DNA from: DATKJY01 sp964540105 | GTDB taxonomy: Bacteria > Zixibacteria > MSB-5A5 > GN15 > FEB-12 | Direction: 5' to 3' | Assembly: GCA_964540105.1 (NCBI GenBank) | Contig: CAZILL010000002.1 | Span: 992,001-1,056,000, forward strand | DNA: 64,000 nt | Shown here: positions 7,427-16,752 of the stretch, piece after piece | Layout of the letters: each line of letters begins with the position of its first letter | Numbering within the stretch: position 1 is the stretch's first letter | The notes under the pieces: model-generated | Databases searched by the model: none | What the model was told of the DNA's origin: nothing | What the model saw: only the letters and a program-made list of their open reading frames with translations | Made by a program: the position numbers and the translations under genes

Positions 7427-9814
7427 ATGAGGTTTACGGTATCCCTTTTCCTGCTTGCGTTGGCGCTTCTCTGCGCCGCCTCGTCGAGCGCGCAGACTCC
7501 GGCGAGTCCGAACGCCAACAACTTTGTCGTCTCGCTTGACAGAGTGACCGGTCTTCTCGCGCCCGACACAATTCGAGTCGGTCAAAACGTTCGATGGATG
7601 TTTCGCTACAAGAGCGACAGTTTCAACCTCGGCGTTAGTAACGGCTTTCGTGTGTATTCCACCGACGGCGCCACCTGGGATAGCACAAGAATGGACACCG
7701 TGGGCTGGCGGGCAGGAGACCCGACGCCGGGTGTGGCAATTCTCGGTAAGGCAAACTTCGACTTAACCATGAATCTGACAAGTTTCAGTGGTGACGGGCA
7801 CGACGCCGATACCGTTGGTCTTCTGGGCGCCCAGATCGCGCTTACCGGTATGGCCGCGCCCTTCAACGATACAGCTTTTGCCGTTACGGCCTATAAGGTC
7901 AGCACGTCATCGCACGGCAAGCATATCTGCATTGATTCCGCCTTCTATCGACCGGGCGGAACATGGAAGTGGGCCGGTCTGGGTGGTCTTAAGAGAACAC
8001 CAGAATGGTCGGGTCCGCATTGTTACGTCGTCCACGACCCGAACTATGTTCCACCGCCGAACATTGTCGTCACCCCTGACACGCTGAAGTTTTCCGCCAC
8101 CATCGGCAGCGGGAATCCAGCCCCGCAGTTCTTTCAGATTTCTTCGAGCGGCGCTCCTCTCAATTTTACCCTGACCGAGTTAGCGCCATGGCTCATCAAA
8201 TCCCCGGCATCTGGATCAACTCCGAGGCAGATCACCACGTCGATCGACATTACCGGTCTGACCGCTGGCGTGTACTTTGATTCGATTAAGATCGAGTCGG
8301 GGACTGCCCCCAATTCTCCTCAGTGGAAATTCGTGCGCCTGACTCTCGTTAACCCGCCACCGACGATCTCTGCCACGCCCGCCTCCTTCCTTTTCAACGC
8401 TGTGTCCACCGGATCGAACCCGGCGCCGGCTCTGTTGACCGTGAAGAATGTCGGAGGAGGCTCGCTGAACTGGAGTCTGAGTCACAACCAGTTTTGGTTG
8501 AGCGTGCTGCCGGCGTCCGGTGTCGATTCGGCCGCGATCACGGTTTCGGTCGATAAGACCGGACTTCCTCTGGGTTCGTACTATGACACCATCGTCGTCT
8601 TCGACCCGGCTGCGACCAATAATCCCGTCAGGATTCCGGTCCGCTTCAACATCGCCTCTGGGCTCCCGATGATTGTCGTTGATTCTACATTCAATTACAT
8701 CATCGTCGACACAGGCATATCTTCGGGCCTGTCGCGCGACCTCCTGGTGAGAAACGCCAACGGCGGCCCGATGCAGTTTGACAGTATCAAGGTCACCTCG
8801 ACGCGTCTGTTTACGGTAACTCCAAGCTCTGGCGCGACACCCCAGAATGTGCATGTCGAGTTCAAGACAGTTGGAGGAATAGAGGGGAACAACTACTACG
8901 ATACCCTGTTCGTGTATTCCTCGGAGGCTTCCAATTCACCCTATCCCGTCGCGTTTCTCTTCCACTACGTAGCTGGACCGGCAATCCTGCATCTTTCCAA
9001 GGATACTGTTAAGTTCAAACTGTATGATTGTTCGCCCGGTTATGCCAGGTTGTATCCTATGGATCAATTCCAGGTGAGCAATTTCGGGCATGACAATCCC
9101 GTGGTCGTGAACCTTGTTCATGAGTCCCCATTCTTCACGATGGACTTTGTGCAGGGTGTCGCCCCGAAGACCTTCCGACTACAGTCGCTTTTCATCAGCT
9201 CCCTGCCGCTCGGGACATACTACGATACAATCATGGTCACGGCTCTGAATGCCATCAATTCTCCGCAGTTCGTTATCGTCAAGTATACCAAAGCGCCTCC
9301 CGACCTTGCTCCGGAGCTCATGATTGTTGAAAGTCCTATTACGATTCCATCTCAGGAAGATGGGGGATTGAAGATCGCCGAGGCGGAGATCTGGAACGCG
9401 AACGGGGGCTGTATGCCGTGGAGCTATTCGGAGAGCATTCCCTGGTATACCCCGCTTGTCTCTTCCGGGAATTCCGGAGGGGTTGTCAGGGGGCTGGTAG
9501 ACCCGACCGGCTATACTCTGGGGACATACACCGATTCGTTCTACGTCGTGGCTCCAGACGCTACTAATAATCCGCAAACTGTAGTCCTCATCATGAAGAT
9601 CTGGAGGTTCCATGGCGACAACAACTGGGATGGATATATAGATATCTCAGATGTACTCTATCTTGTTGACTATTTGAGCGGTGTCGGTCCCGGGCCCCAA
9701 CCGGAGTACATCGTTGGTGACGTGACCTGTGACTCGATCGCGGATATAGAAGACGTAAACTATCTGGTTGATTACCTGTTTCTTATCGGCCCACCCCCCT
9801 GCGGAAACCCGTAA
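7424..9814 (+). CDS. Secreted multidomain protein with BACON-like repeats and C-terminal dockerin
   Basis: A 796-residue exported protein. There is a signal peptide at 1-24 (ends ASSSAQ), then a unique N-terminal domain (25-210). Several Ig-like repeats of the BACON type follow, each with the phrase NPAP or NSP, then W(L)...P.SG.TP and LT.G.Y.DSI (about 220-310, 315-410, 415-515, 520-625, 630-730). The C-terminus (about 733-796) is a dockerin-type calcium-binding pair: GDNNWDGYIDISDVLYLVDY and DVTCDSIADIEDVNYLVDYL. Two adjacent ATGs (7424 and 7427) follow a GGAGG. BACON-like repeats usually mediate binding to glycans or proteins; no catalytic domain is visible. The dockerin pair recurs on the next gene, and a strong terminator closes this one. 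Confidence 0.82.
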   Translation: MMRFTVSLFLLALALLCAASSSAQTPASPNANNFVVSLDRVTGLLAPDTIRVGQNVRWMFRYKSDSFNLGVSNGFRVYSTDGATWDSTRMDTVGWRAGDPTPGVAILGKANFDLTMNLTSFSGDGHDADTVGLLGAQIALTGMAAPFNDTAFAVTAYKVSTSSHGKHICIDSAFYRPGGTWKWAGLGGLKRTPEWSGPHCYVVHDPNYVPPPNIVVTPDTLKFSATIGSGNPAPQFFQISSSGAPLNFTLTELAPWLIKSPASGSTPRQITTSIDITGLTAGVYFDSIKIESGTAPNSPQWKFVRLTLVNPPPTISATPASFLFNAVSTGSNPAPALLTVKNVGGGSLNWSLSHNQFWLSVLPASGVDSAAITVSVDKTGLPLGSYYDTIVVFDPAATNNPVRIPVRFNIASGLPMIVVDSTFNYIIVDTGISSGLSRDLLVRNANGGPMQFDSIKVTSTRLFTVTPSSGATPQNVHVEFKTVGGIEGNNYYDTLFVYSSEASNSPYPVAFLFHYVAGPAILHLSKDTVKFKLYDCSPGYARLYPMDQFQVSNFGHDNPVVVNLVHESPFFTMDFVQGVAPKTFRLQSLFISSLPLGTYYDTIMVTALNAINSPQFVIVKYTKAPPDLAPELMIVESPITIPSQEDGGLKIAEAEIWNANGGCMPWSYSESIPWYTPLVSSGNSGGVVRGLVDPTGYTLGTYTDSFYVVAPDATNNPQTVVLIMKIWRFHGDNNWDGYIDISDVLYLVDYLSGVGPGPQPEYIVGDVTCDSIADIEDVNYLVDYLFLIGPPPCGNP

Positions 9815-9840
9815 GACACAATCCCCCTGAGACATTGACC

Positions 9841-9868
9841 GAGCGCCGCCAGCATTCTGGCGGCGCTC
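9841..9868 (+). terminator. Strong hairpin terminator
   Basis: A perfect 12-bp G+C-rich stem (GAGCGCCGCCAG at 9841-9852, complement at 9857-9868) has a CATT loop and TT after it. It closes the BACON/dockerin gene. Confidence 0.75.
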
Positions 9869-9902
9869 TTCACTTGGAGGAGCGTCTGGGCGGCTTCTGA
9901 CA

Positions 9903-9930
9903 TTGACAAAACATCCAATTGTAGTATCTT
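9903..9930 (+). promoter_or_regulatory. Promoter of the M1 peptidase gene
   Basis: TTGACA (9903-9908), 16-bp spacer, TATCTT (9925-9930). Transcription would start near 9937, which rules out the upstream TTG at 9903 as a translation start and supports the GTG at 10005. Confidence 0.6.
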
Positions 9931-10004
9931 GTCGTGAGAGAACGGTTGCCAAGCGGTCGTTCGCTGCAGATTGGTCCCGCAACCTTTGTACCTGGAGGCA
10001 TCAG

Positions 10005-12248
10005 GTGAAACCGACAGCCAAGACATTCTGGGTCCTCACTACCCTTACCGCCGTCCTTTCCTTCGTATCGTCCGTCATCGCTGGCGACGCTATCCCCAAC
10101 ACCGACTGGGATCGCGCCACAGCCGCTCAAATTCACCAGCAGATGTGGGAAACCAAGTCACGGGCCCTGATTGACAAACAGGCCGGTCCAATGGCGTTGC
10201 AGCAACCGGCTGTCAGTACCCAGACGAATTACGACGTCAAGTTCTACGACATCTTCATTCGGATAAACGACACGACAAACATCCTCTATGGCCACGTAGG
10301 CTTTGCCGCCACTGCGGCGCAGGACAACGTCAACGAGATTCAGATCGATTTTTACGACAATATGCTGGTCGATTCGATCGTCTCGCCTGTCGGCCCACTG
10401 GCTTTTACGCGGGCCAGTAACATCGTGACGGTCACCTTGGATCATGCCTATAACATCGGCGACCCGTTTTCGTTTGTCTTCTACTATCACGGTCATCCGA
10501 TAGAGGGAGGTTTCCAGGCCTTTTCGTTCACGACTCGTCTGGGTTACAAAGTAATGAGCTCGCTGTCGGAGCCGTATTTTGCTCGGACCTGGTGGCCCTG
10601 TAAAGATCGCATGGATGACAAAGCGGATTCGTTCAACATTGCCATCGAAGTCGCCTCACAGTATTACGTGGGATCCAACGGAACGCTCGATTCGATCACT
10701 CTCTCCAGCCCCAATACCAAGACCTATTTCTACTCGGTCCGATATCCGATGGTCTCCTATCTGTTCTCTGTCGCCGTGTCGGTGTATACGGTCTGGACTG
10801 ATTGGTATCGCTACAATGCCGGCAAGGACTCAATGAGACTCACGCACGCCGTCTATCCAGACCAGTACCAGTACTCGATACCGCGATATGGGATAACACC
10901 CCAGGCGATTTCGCTCCTGGCGCAGACCTATGGCCCCTACCCATTCCTGAGAGAAAAGTATGGGCATTCGAATTTCCAGTGGGGGGGTGGGATGGAGCAT
11001 CAGACCATGACCTCCATGACCGGATCGTCGTTCGGATTTGCTGAGGCGGTTGTGGTTCACGAACTGAGCCACCAATGGTGGGGCGACATGATCACCTGCA
11101 AGACTTGGGGCCATATCTGGCTCAACGAAGGTTTTGCCTCCTATTCCGAGGCACTCTATTACCTGAACCGTGATGGCTGGGACGCCTATCGCTCGTATAT
11201 GACCACCATGGACTTTGCCGGAGGCGGCACGATCTATATTTACGACACGACCAGAGTCAACGTGATCTTTGGATCGATTGTCTACGATAAGGGGGCGTGG
11301 GTTGTCCATATGCTCAGGGGTATTTTGGGTGAGACCATGTTCAACGCCGCCATGACGGCGTACTACAATTCGCAGTACAAATACGGGTCGGCCACAACCG
11401 AGGAATTTCGTGACCTTGTTGAGGCCACCACCGGGATGGATCTTCACTGGTTCTTCCAGGATTGGATTTACGGAACCTACCGCCCCAACTATCGCTGGTA
11501 CTGGATGACCGAATCTGCAACTGGCGGCGGATACAATTCGTACGTTGTTGTCAAACAAGTTCAAACGACCACTCCCACAGTGTTCAGGATGCCAGTCCCA
11601 ACCTACTTTGCGCATTCAGATGGGACCGGAGATACGATCAAGCTGAAGTGCGACGCTCCGCAGACGTTTTTCAAGTTCCACTCCTCAAAGGACGTCTATA
11701 ATGTCCTCCTCGATCCTGCCAATTGGGTGCTGAAGTACACCGAGGCTCGTGCCTGGGAACTGTTCCTGATTACCACCAACGACGAATTGTCGGAAGGTCT
11801 CCAATACGCTCAATATCGCGACACGATTCAGTTCAGAAACTCTTCCCCTGCGGCAGTTATCTACAGTATCCTCAGCGGATCGCTGCCGACCGGCTTCACC
11901 ATTGACAACAAAGGGATAGTAACTGGAAAATGCGACGATTCCGGAAGCTTCACCTTCATGGTCAAGGTCAGAAGCACGTCGACTTCGTATGCTGATTCCG
12001 CCCAGTATACAATTCGTATCGCTCCCAGAACCCTGACCCCGGGTGACATCAACCTCGACGGGCTAGTTGATATCAGCGATCTTCTCGCTCTGGTCGACTA
12101 TCTCTTTCTCCCGGGAGAAACACCGCCGGCTGCACTAAACACAGCCGACGTAAACGGCAGCTGCGTGATCGACATTGAGGATGTCAATTACCTGGTGGAC
12201 TACCTGGCACTGATCGGCCCCGCGCCCCTAATAGGATGCGTACAGTAA
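10005..12248 (+). CDS. Secreted M1-family metallopeptidase with C-terminal dockerin
   Basis: A 747-residue zinc aminopeptidase of the gluzincin M1 family. The GTG at 10005 follows a GGAGG and gives a signal peptide (1-24, ends VIAG). The zinc site is complete: His352, Glu353 and His356 in HELSH, and Glu375 in NEGFAS (H-x3-H-x18-E). The exopeptidase motif GAMEN reads GGMEH (328-332). After the catalytic domain (about 50-550) comes an Ig/cadherin-like domain (about 590-680), then a dockerin-type calcium pair (DINLDGLVDISD and DVNGSCVIDIEDVNYLVDYL). It probably acts outside the cytoplasm, attached or exposed through the C-terminal module (inference). It is flanked by its own promoter and terminator, so it is monocistronic. 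Confidence 0.88.
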   Translation: MKPTAKTFWVLTTLTAVLSFVSSVIAGDAIPNTDWDRATAAQIHQQMWETKSRALIDKQAGPMALQQPAVSTQTNYDVKFYDIFIRINDTTNILYGHVGFAATAAQDNVNEIQIDFYDNMLVDSIVSPVGPLAFTRASNIVTVTLDHAYNIGDPFSFVFYYHGHPIEGGFQAFSFTTRLGYKVMSSLSEPYFARTWWPCKDRMDDKADSFNIAIEVASQYYVGSNGTLDSITLSSPNTKTYFYSVRYPMVSYLFSVAVSVYTVWTDWYRYNAGKDSMRLTHAVYPDQYQYSIPRYGITPQAISLLAQTYGPYPFLREKYGHSNFQWGGGMEHQTMTSMTGSSFGFAEAVVVHELSHQWWGDMITCKTWGHIWLNEGFASYSEALYYLNRDGWDAYRSYMTTMDFAGGGTIYIYDTTRVNVIFGSIVYDKGAWVVHMLRGILGETMFNAAMTAYYNSQYKYGSATTEEFRDLVEATTGMDLHWFFQDWIYGTYRPNYRWYWMTESATGGGYNSYVVVKQVQTTTPTVFRMPVPTYFAHSDGTGDTIKLKCDAPQTFFKFHSSKDVYNVLLDPANWVLKYTEARAWELFLITTNDELSEGLQYAQYRDTIQFRNSSPAAVIYSILSGSLPTGFTIDNKGIVTGKCDDSGSFTFMVKVRSTSTSYADSAQYTIRIAPRTLTPGDINLDGLVDISDLLALVDYLFLPGETPPAALNTADVNGSCVIDIEDVNYLVDYLALIGPAPLIGCVQ

Positions 12249-12283
12249 GTAAGTTCAGGTTTGATTCCGAATCTAAGCAATTT

Positions 12284-12309
12284 AGGGCTCTCGCCGCGCA
12301 GAGAGCCCT
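12284..12309 (+). terminator. Rho-independent terminator after the M1 peptidase
   Basis: Stem AGGGCTCTC (12284-12292) / GAGAGCCCT (12301-12309), 8-nt loop, followed by the T-rich TCTTCTTTTC. Confidence 0.8.
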
Positions 12310-12446
12310 TCTTCTTTTCGGTCGGCGATTCATGACAGAGGCAAAGGAACCGGTCGGCGCAGGAGCTTTTTGTTGCTTTTCGTTGTGAAATCGGCAACAT
12401 TACGCATGTAATGTCGATGCGGGTCAGATGACTCAGGAATACTACC

Positions 12447-13769
12447 GTGACAACCAAGAAACATCCGCAGACCTTTCACATTTCAACTTACGGTTGCCAG
12501 ATGAACCTGGCGGACTCGTCGACCCTCGCGGCGACGATGATTACCCGGGGGTACCGTCGAATCGACGACGAGTCGCAGGCGGACCTTATCATTCTCAACA
12601 CCTGCTCGGTACGCGAAAAGGCAGAGGAAAGGGTGTTTGGTCGGCTGGGGGAGATCTACCAGTTCAAGAAGCAGCGCCCTGATCTTAAGGTGGCGGTTGT
12701 CGGCTGTATGGCTCAGCGACTGGCCGAAGATTTGGTCCGTCGGGCGCCGTATGTCGATTACGTGCTCGGGACCGACCGCGTCTTCGAGCTCCCCGACGTT
12801 ATCGAAGAACGCGAAGGAGCGAAGTCGATCATGACCGCCTTTGGTCATGAAAGCATGGACATGATTCAGCCCGTCAAGGAGACGCCATTCTCTGGATTCG
12901 TGACGATCTCTCGAGGCTGCGACAACTACTGCACGTATTGTATCGTGCCGTATGTCCGAGGGAAGGAACGTTCCCATTCGTCAGAATACATTGTTGATGC
13001 GGTCAGGAAGATGGCCGATGAAGGGGTCGTTGAAGTGACCCTGCTTGGGCAGAATGTCAACAGCTATTCCCACGGCGACCTTGATTTTCCCGACCTGTTG
13101 AAGCTGGTCGCGAGAGAAACTGATGTGCCTCGAATTCGTTTCATGACGTCGCACCCAAAGGACTTGTCAAGGAAGCTGGTAGACGTTGTTGCAGATGAAC
13201 CGAAATTAATGCCGCATATTCATCTGCCACTGCAATCCGGAGCGAATCGCGTCCTTCAGAAGATGGGGAGGATCTATTCCGTCGAACACTACCTGAAGAT
13301 CGTCGAGTACATTCGAGCCAAATTGGAATATGTTTCCCTGACGACCGACCTCATCGTCGGGTTTCCAACGGAAACGGAAGAGGAATTCGAAGCAACGCTG
13401 TCAGCGGTTCGCACCATCCAGTACGACGGCGCCTTTATGTTCCGTTACTCGGTCCGCCCCGGCACAACCGCAGCCCAATACGCCGATGATGTTCCCGAAG
13501 TCGACAAAATTCGGCGGCTCAACACGCTGATCGCGCTCCAGCAGGAAATCAGCTATGAGCGAAATCAGCGCGAGTTGGGAGAACTCCGCTACGGAGTCGT
13601 TGAGGGTTTTTCGCGTCGCAGCGCAGAACAGCAGCGCGCCCGAACCGAAGGGAACAAGACCGCGCTGTTTTCCGCGACTAGTCCTCTGAGAGAAGGTTCG
13701 ATCGTGCCCCTGCGGATCACAGCTGCCGACGCGTTCACACTTCATGCCGAGATTGCGCAGGTCCAATGA
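12447..13769 (+). CDS. miaB: tRNA-2-methylthio-N6-dimethylallyladenosine synthase MiaB
   Basis: Radical-SAM methylthiotransferase that adds the 2-methylthio group to i6A37 of tRNAs; 440 residues. The N-terminal UPF0004 domain has its three auxiliary-cluster cysteines (YGCQMN, NTCSVR, VGCMAQ). The radical-SAM domain has the C-x3-C-x2-C signature (GCDNYCTYC), followed by VPYVRGKERS, typical of MiaB rather than MtaB or RimO. The C-terminal TRAM domain (about 372-438) is present. GTG start at 12447, with a weak AGGAA upstream. The stop overlaps the start of the next gene (ATGA at 13766), so the sensor protein is translationally coupled. Confidence 0.95.
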   Translation: MTTKKHPQTFHISTYGCQMNLADSSTLAATMITRGYRRIDDESQADLIILNTCSVREKAEERVFGRLGEIYQFKKQRPDLKVAVVGCMAQRLAEDLVRRAPYVDYVLGTDRVFELPDVIEEREGAKSIMTAFGHESMDMIQPVKETPFSGFVTISRGCDNYCTYCIVPYVRGKERSHSSEYIVDAVRKMADEGVVEVTLLGQNVNSYSHGDLDFPDLLKLVARETDVPRIRFMTSHPKDLSRKLVDVVADEPKLMPHIHLPLQSGANRVLQKMGRIYSVEHYLKIVEYIRAKLEYVSLTTDLIVGFPTETEEEFEATLSAVRTIQYDGAFMFRYSVRPGTTAAQYADDVPEVDKIRRLNTLIALQQEISYERNQRELGELRYGVVEGFSRRSAEQQRARTEGNKTALFSATSPLREGSIVPLRITAADAFTLHAEIAQVQ

Positions 13770-16702
13770 TGCTCCCCGCCTTGCCTGGGATTCTTGCGCC
13801 GTGGGTTGCTCTCGCGTGCCTCATTGTCGTGGCTGCGAGGCTTCGCCTGTTCTCAGCTGGCAACAGCGCCGGACGGCTGGGCTTCGTATCGGGCAGCGCT
13901 CTGATCTTGATTTCCTGCTCGTGGCAGACTGTCCGGCTGTCCACGGGATATGGCAATTGGTTTGTCATCACGGCCTATCGGTGGATTGACCTCACGCAGT
14001 TTCTCGTTCTGGCGCTCGGGCTCTATCTCATCGTCGCCGCCTTATCCCGTTATGCCCGGTCGGACGAAGATCGTCGGGAGCAGATTGTCACGCGTGAGGA
14101 ACGATTGCGCATTCTGGAGAATCTCCAGCATGATTCGCGCCGCCAACAGCAATTGCTGGAACTGCTCAACCTGACCTTGAAAGAGATTCTCTCAGGGTTC
14201 ACTGGTTGTGCCGGAGCCGTATTTCTAATCAATCGAGGCAAGCGACAATTCGTCCTGGGCGCTTTTGAAGGTCTACAGAAGAACGAGATTGCGTCGTTGG
14301 AGCATTACCCGCTCGACCACGGCCTGCTCGATGAAGCGGTCGAGTTGGGTGAACCTCTTCTCGCTGGTGGATTCGAGTTCGTTGGCAAGTCCGGCGAATT
14401 TGCCGAGTCCCGCTTCCACGCGTCGCTGATCCTTCCCCTGATATCGGGGCTTGAAAAGATCGGAGCCGTTGTCCTCTTGGCGGAAGATACCGGTAGGTTC
14501 GGTCGCACGGAGGTTCGATTCCTGGCACCAGTGGCAGAGTGGCTTTCCGAGAAGATTCGATCAGCTCGACTGGCTCGGGAGTTGACGTTAGCTCGAAGTG
14601 ACGTGGAGCGCATGTCGCGCGATCACGACGCGATGTCGGCACGGCTGAACGATGCGGTCGCCGCTTTGACAAGTCGGGACCAGCTTGCCGGATTCTGCCG
14701 AAGCCTCGTGGGCCTGATGGCGAGTGCATCGGCGGGTGTTCTTGAAGTGCGCGACGCCCGACTTCACTTTGTTGGGAGCAGTGAGCCGTCTGAAGAGTTT
14801 TCGGAAAACTACCGTACGGCCCTGATTGACGCCATGAACAGGAAAAAACCGCTGATCATCAATCAGGAGAGCGAGGATGAAAGTGGACGTTCCCGCGTAG
14901 TCTTGTCGTCCCTCTTGTATCCGGTGCCGGGGAAGGCCGGACAGGATGCCTTACTCTTGCGGAGAGACTCTGGCGTGTTCGCCGTTCACTACCATGACCT
15001 CAAGGACCTCGAACTCTTCGCGAACATCGCCGGACTCCTGCTTGACTACCGCGAAATTTCGCGCCGCGACATCAGCAGCCGTATTGGGTTCGACAAGATC
15101 GTCAAACTGTTGCGAGTCGAGGAGAGAGGAACCGACTTCGAGCGCGACCCCGGCTTTTTCGTGCGTCAGATTGCCGGCTTTCTCCCGGAATCAATCGGCG
15201 CAGTCATGTTGGTCAGAACCGCTGATGAAACCTACGTTCCCCGAGGTTCAGTGCGGCTTCGGACAAACGAATTCGAAGAGATCGCGATCTCGGCAGGCGA
15301 GTCGTTCATTGGCGAGGCTGCGGCTATGGGAACTCCTCGATTTGTGGTCGGGCGAGATCGCGTCGAGGCTCTGTTGTCGAATATGGAACCGATCAATCGC
15401 GGCGGTTTTCAGAGATTGTTTGGGGAGCAGGGGACACCGTCCTTTGTCGGCATCTGTCCACTTGCGCAACTCGAACGAGTCGTGGGAATAGCTGTCGTTT
15501 TCGATTTCTCCGCAACCGGGACCGAACGGGATGAATGGGAGAGGATGTTGACGCTGGCGGCCGGTCTGTTTTCACTCCGACTAACGATCGCTTCCATGAA
15601 ACGGGAATCAAGTTCAATCGTCCCGTCAGGTGACATGTCAGCGTCGGCGATAAACGAGCTAAACAATCACTTGGGAGCAGTGATCGGAATGGCGGATCTT
15701 GCCGCCCGTCGGAACGACTTGCCGGGCGAGCTGCAGCTTCAGTTGCGAACGATCGCCTCCGAGGCCGAGAAAGCTGTCCAGTTTGCCCACAAGAGTCTCT
15801 CCGCCCGTCCAGCCGAAGAAAGCTCCGGTGACACGCCCGACAACGAGGAGGAATTATTCAACGCCGAAATCGAACGAGTTCTCAGGCGGGTGTGTATCTC
15901 CGGCAATCTCCATATGGCCGGGGGGCGTCCTCGAGAGATAGACTGCACGCTAGGTGGTCGTGGATTGATCAAGATGTCGGGCGAATCAGTGCAGCAGCTA
16001 CTCGAAAGCCTGCTTGATCGTTTCGCGGCAACCGCTGCCGATGAAGACAAACTGACGCTGGCGACATATGTCAAAGAGGGCTTTTTCTATTTTGACATTT
16101 CTCGGCATCGACGCAATTTCCCGCCCGTACAGCGCGTGGCTGATTTTGGTGAATATCACCTCGCCGACGAGGCGTTCCGTGCGCGACCAGCCGAGGTGTA
16201 TCTACTCCACGTTGCACAATCGTCATGTCACTATGCCTTTGATCGGTCGTCTCCAACACCTGCCTATCTCTCGTTCAGATTTCCCTTAACGACTGCAGTC
16301 GCACGTGAGGAGAAGAAGCGAAGCCAACGGGCCACGAGAATACTGGCTATCGACGATCAAACCATCATCCTGGACCTCATTACCGCTATGTGCCAGTCGC
16401 TTGGGTACGAAGTCGTGACCGCTACTTCGGGTCGAGCGGGAGTGCAACTGGCTCGAAAAGAGCGCTTCGACATCGTCCTGACCGATCTCGCCATGCCGGA
16501 CATGTCGGGACTGGAGACGGCGAAACAGATTCGAGCAATCCACCCGACGATCCCCATTATTCTTGTGACCGGCTGGGAAGCGAGCATTGATCCACAGCAA
16601 TTGACACAGGCGGGGATTTCAGAGGTCCTCTACAAGCCCTTCAGGATTGAGCAATTGACCGATATCGTACGCTCGGCCGCGGCTCCCCGAAGCAGAGCCT
16701 GA
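13766..16702 (+). CDS. Membrane GAF-domain protein with degenerate histidine-kinase core and C-terminal receiver
   Basis: A 978-residue signalling protein. Three N-terminal membrane segments (about 9-92) and a coiled coil (95-135) are followed by three GAF-like regions (about 135-270, 300-430, 450-620). A DHp-like helix (629-680) reads INELNNHLGAVIG, where a kinase would have a His near the start; no His is in the acceptor position. The following ATPase-like region (about 700-845) shows no recognisable N, G1 or G2 box. Residues about 857-978 are an intact receiver with Asp907 (LTDLAMPDMSG) and a Lys at YKPF. It therefore probably senses through GAF and takes phosphate from elsewhere, rather than being an active kinase (inference). 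It overlaps miaB by 4 bp. Confidence 0.82.
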   Translation: MMLPALPGILAPWVALACLIVVAARLRLFSAGNSAGRLGFVSGSALILISCSWQTVRLSTGYGNWFVITAYRWIDLTQFLVLALGLYLIVAALSRYARSDEDRREQIVTREERLRILENLQHDSRRQQQLLELLNLTLKEILSGFTGCAGAVFLINRGKRQFVLGAFEGLQKNEIASLEHYPLDHGLLDEAVELGEPLLAGGFEFVGKSGEFAESRFHASLILPLISGLEKIGAVVLLAEDTGRFGRTEVRFLAPVAEWLSEKIRSARLARELTLARSDVERMSRDHDAMSARLNDAVAALTSRDQLAGFCRSLVGLMASASAGVLEVRDARLHFVGSSEPSEEFSENYRTALIDAMNRKKPLIINQESEDESGRSRVVLSSLLYPVPGKAGQDALLLRRDSGVFAVHYHDLKDLELFANIAGLLLDYREISRRDISSRIGFDKIVKLLRVEERGTDFERDPGFFVRQIAGFLPESIGAVMLVRTADETYVPRGSVRLRTNEFEEIAISAGESFIGEAAAMGTPRFVVGRDRVEALLSNMEPINRGGFQRLFGEQGTPSFVGICPLAQLERVVGIAVVFDFSATGTERDEWERMLTLAAGLFSLRLTIASMKRESSSIVPSGDMSASAINELNNHLGAVIGMADLAARRNDLPGELQLQLRTIASEAEKAVQFAHKSLSARPAEESSGDTPDNEEELFNAEIERVLRRVCISGNLHMAGGRPREIDCTLGGRGLIKMSGESVQQLLESLLDRFAATAADEDKLTLATYVKEGFFYFDISRHRRNFPPVQRVADFGEYHLADEAFRARPAEVYLLHVAQSSCHYAFDRSSPTPAYLSFRFPLTTAVAREEKKRSQRATRILAIDDQTIILDLITAMCQSLGYEVVTATSGRAGVQLARKERFDIVLTDLAMPDMSGLETAKQIRAIHPTIPIILVTGWEASIDPQQLTQAGISEVLYKPFRIEQLTDIVRSAAAPRSRA

Positions 16703-16752
16703 GGGGTACTCTATTCCATAAATAATTGTCGGTTCATGTCGATAATGATAAC

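Noticed and set aside
9903..10004. N-terminal extension of the M1 peptidase from a TTG at 9903
   Set aside because: That TTG is part of the -35 hexamer, and the extension lacks a signal peptide, which the GTG at 10005 provides.
10981..10998. Altered exopeptidase motif (GGMEH instead of GAMEN) in the M1 peptidase as a lesion
   Set aside because: As far as I recall, similar variants occur in secreted M1 proteins of FCB bacteria, and the zinc site is complete.
10830..11615. Open frame of 261 codons antisense to the M1 peptidase
   Set aside because: It lies across the HEXXH region of a well-supported gene, with no ribosome binding site or family signal.
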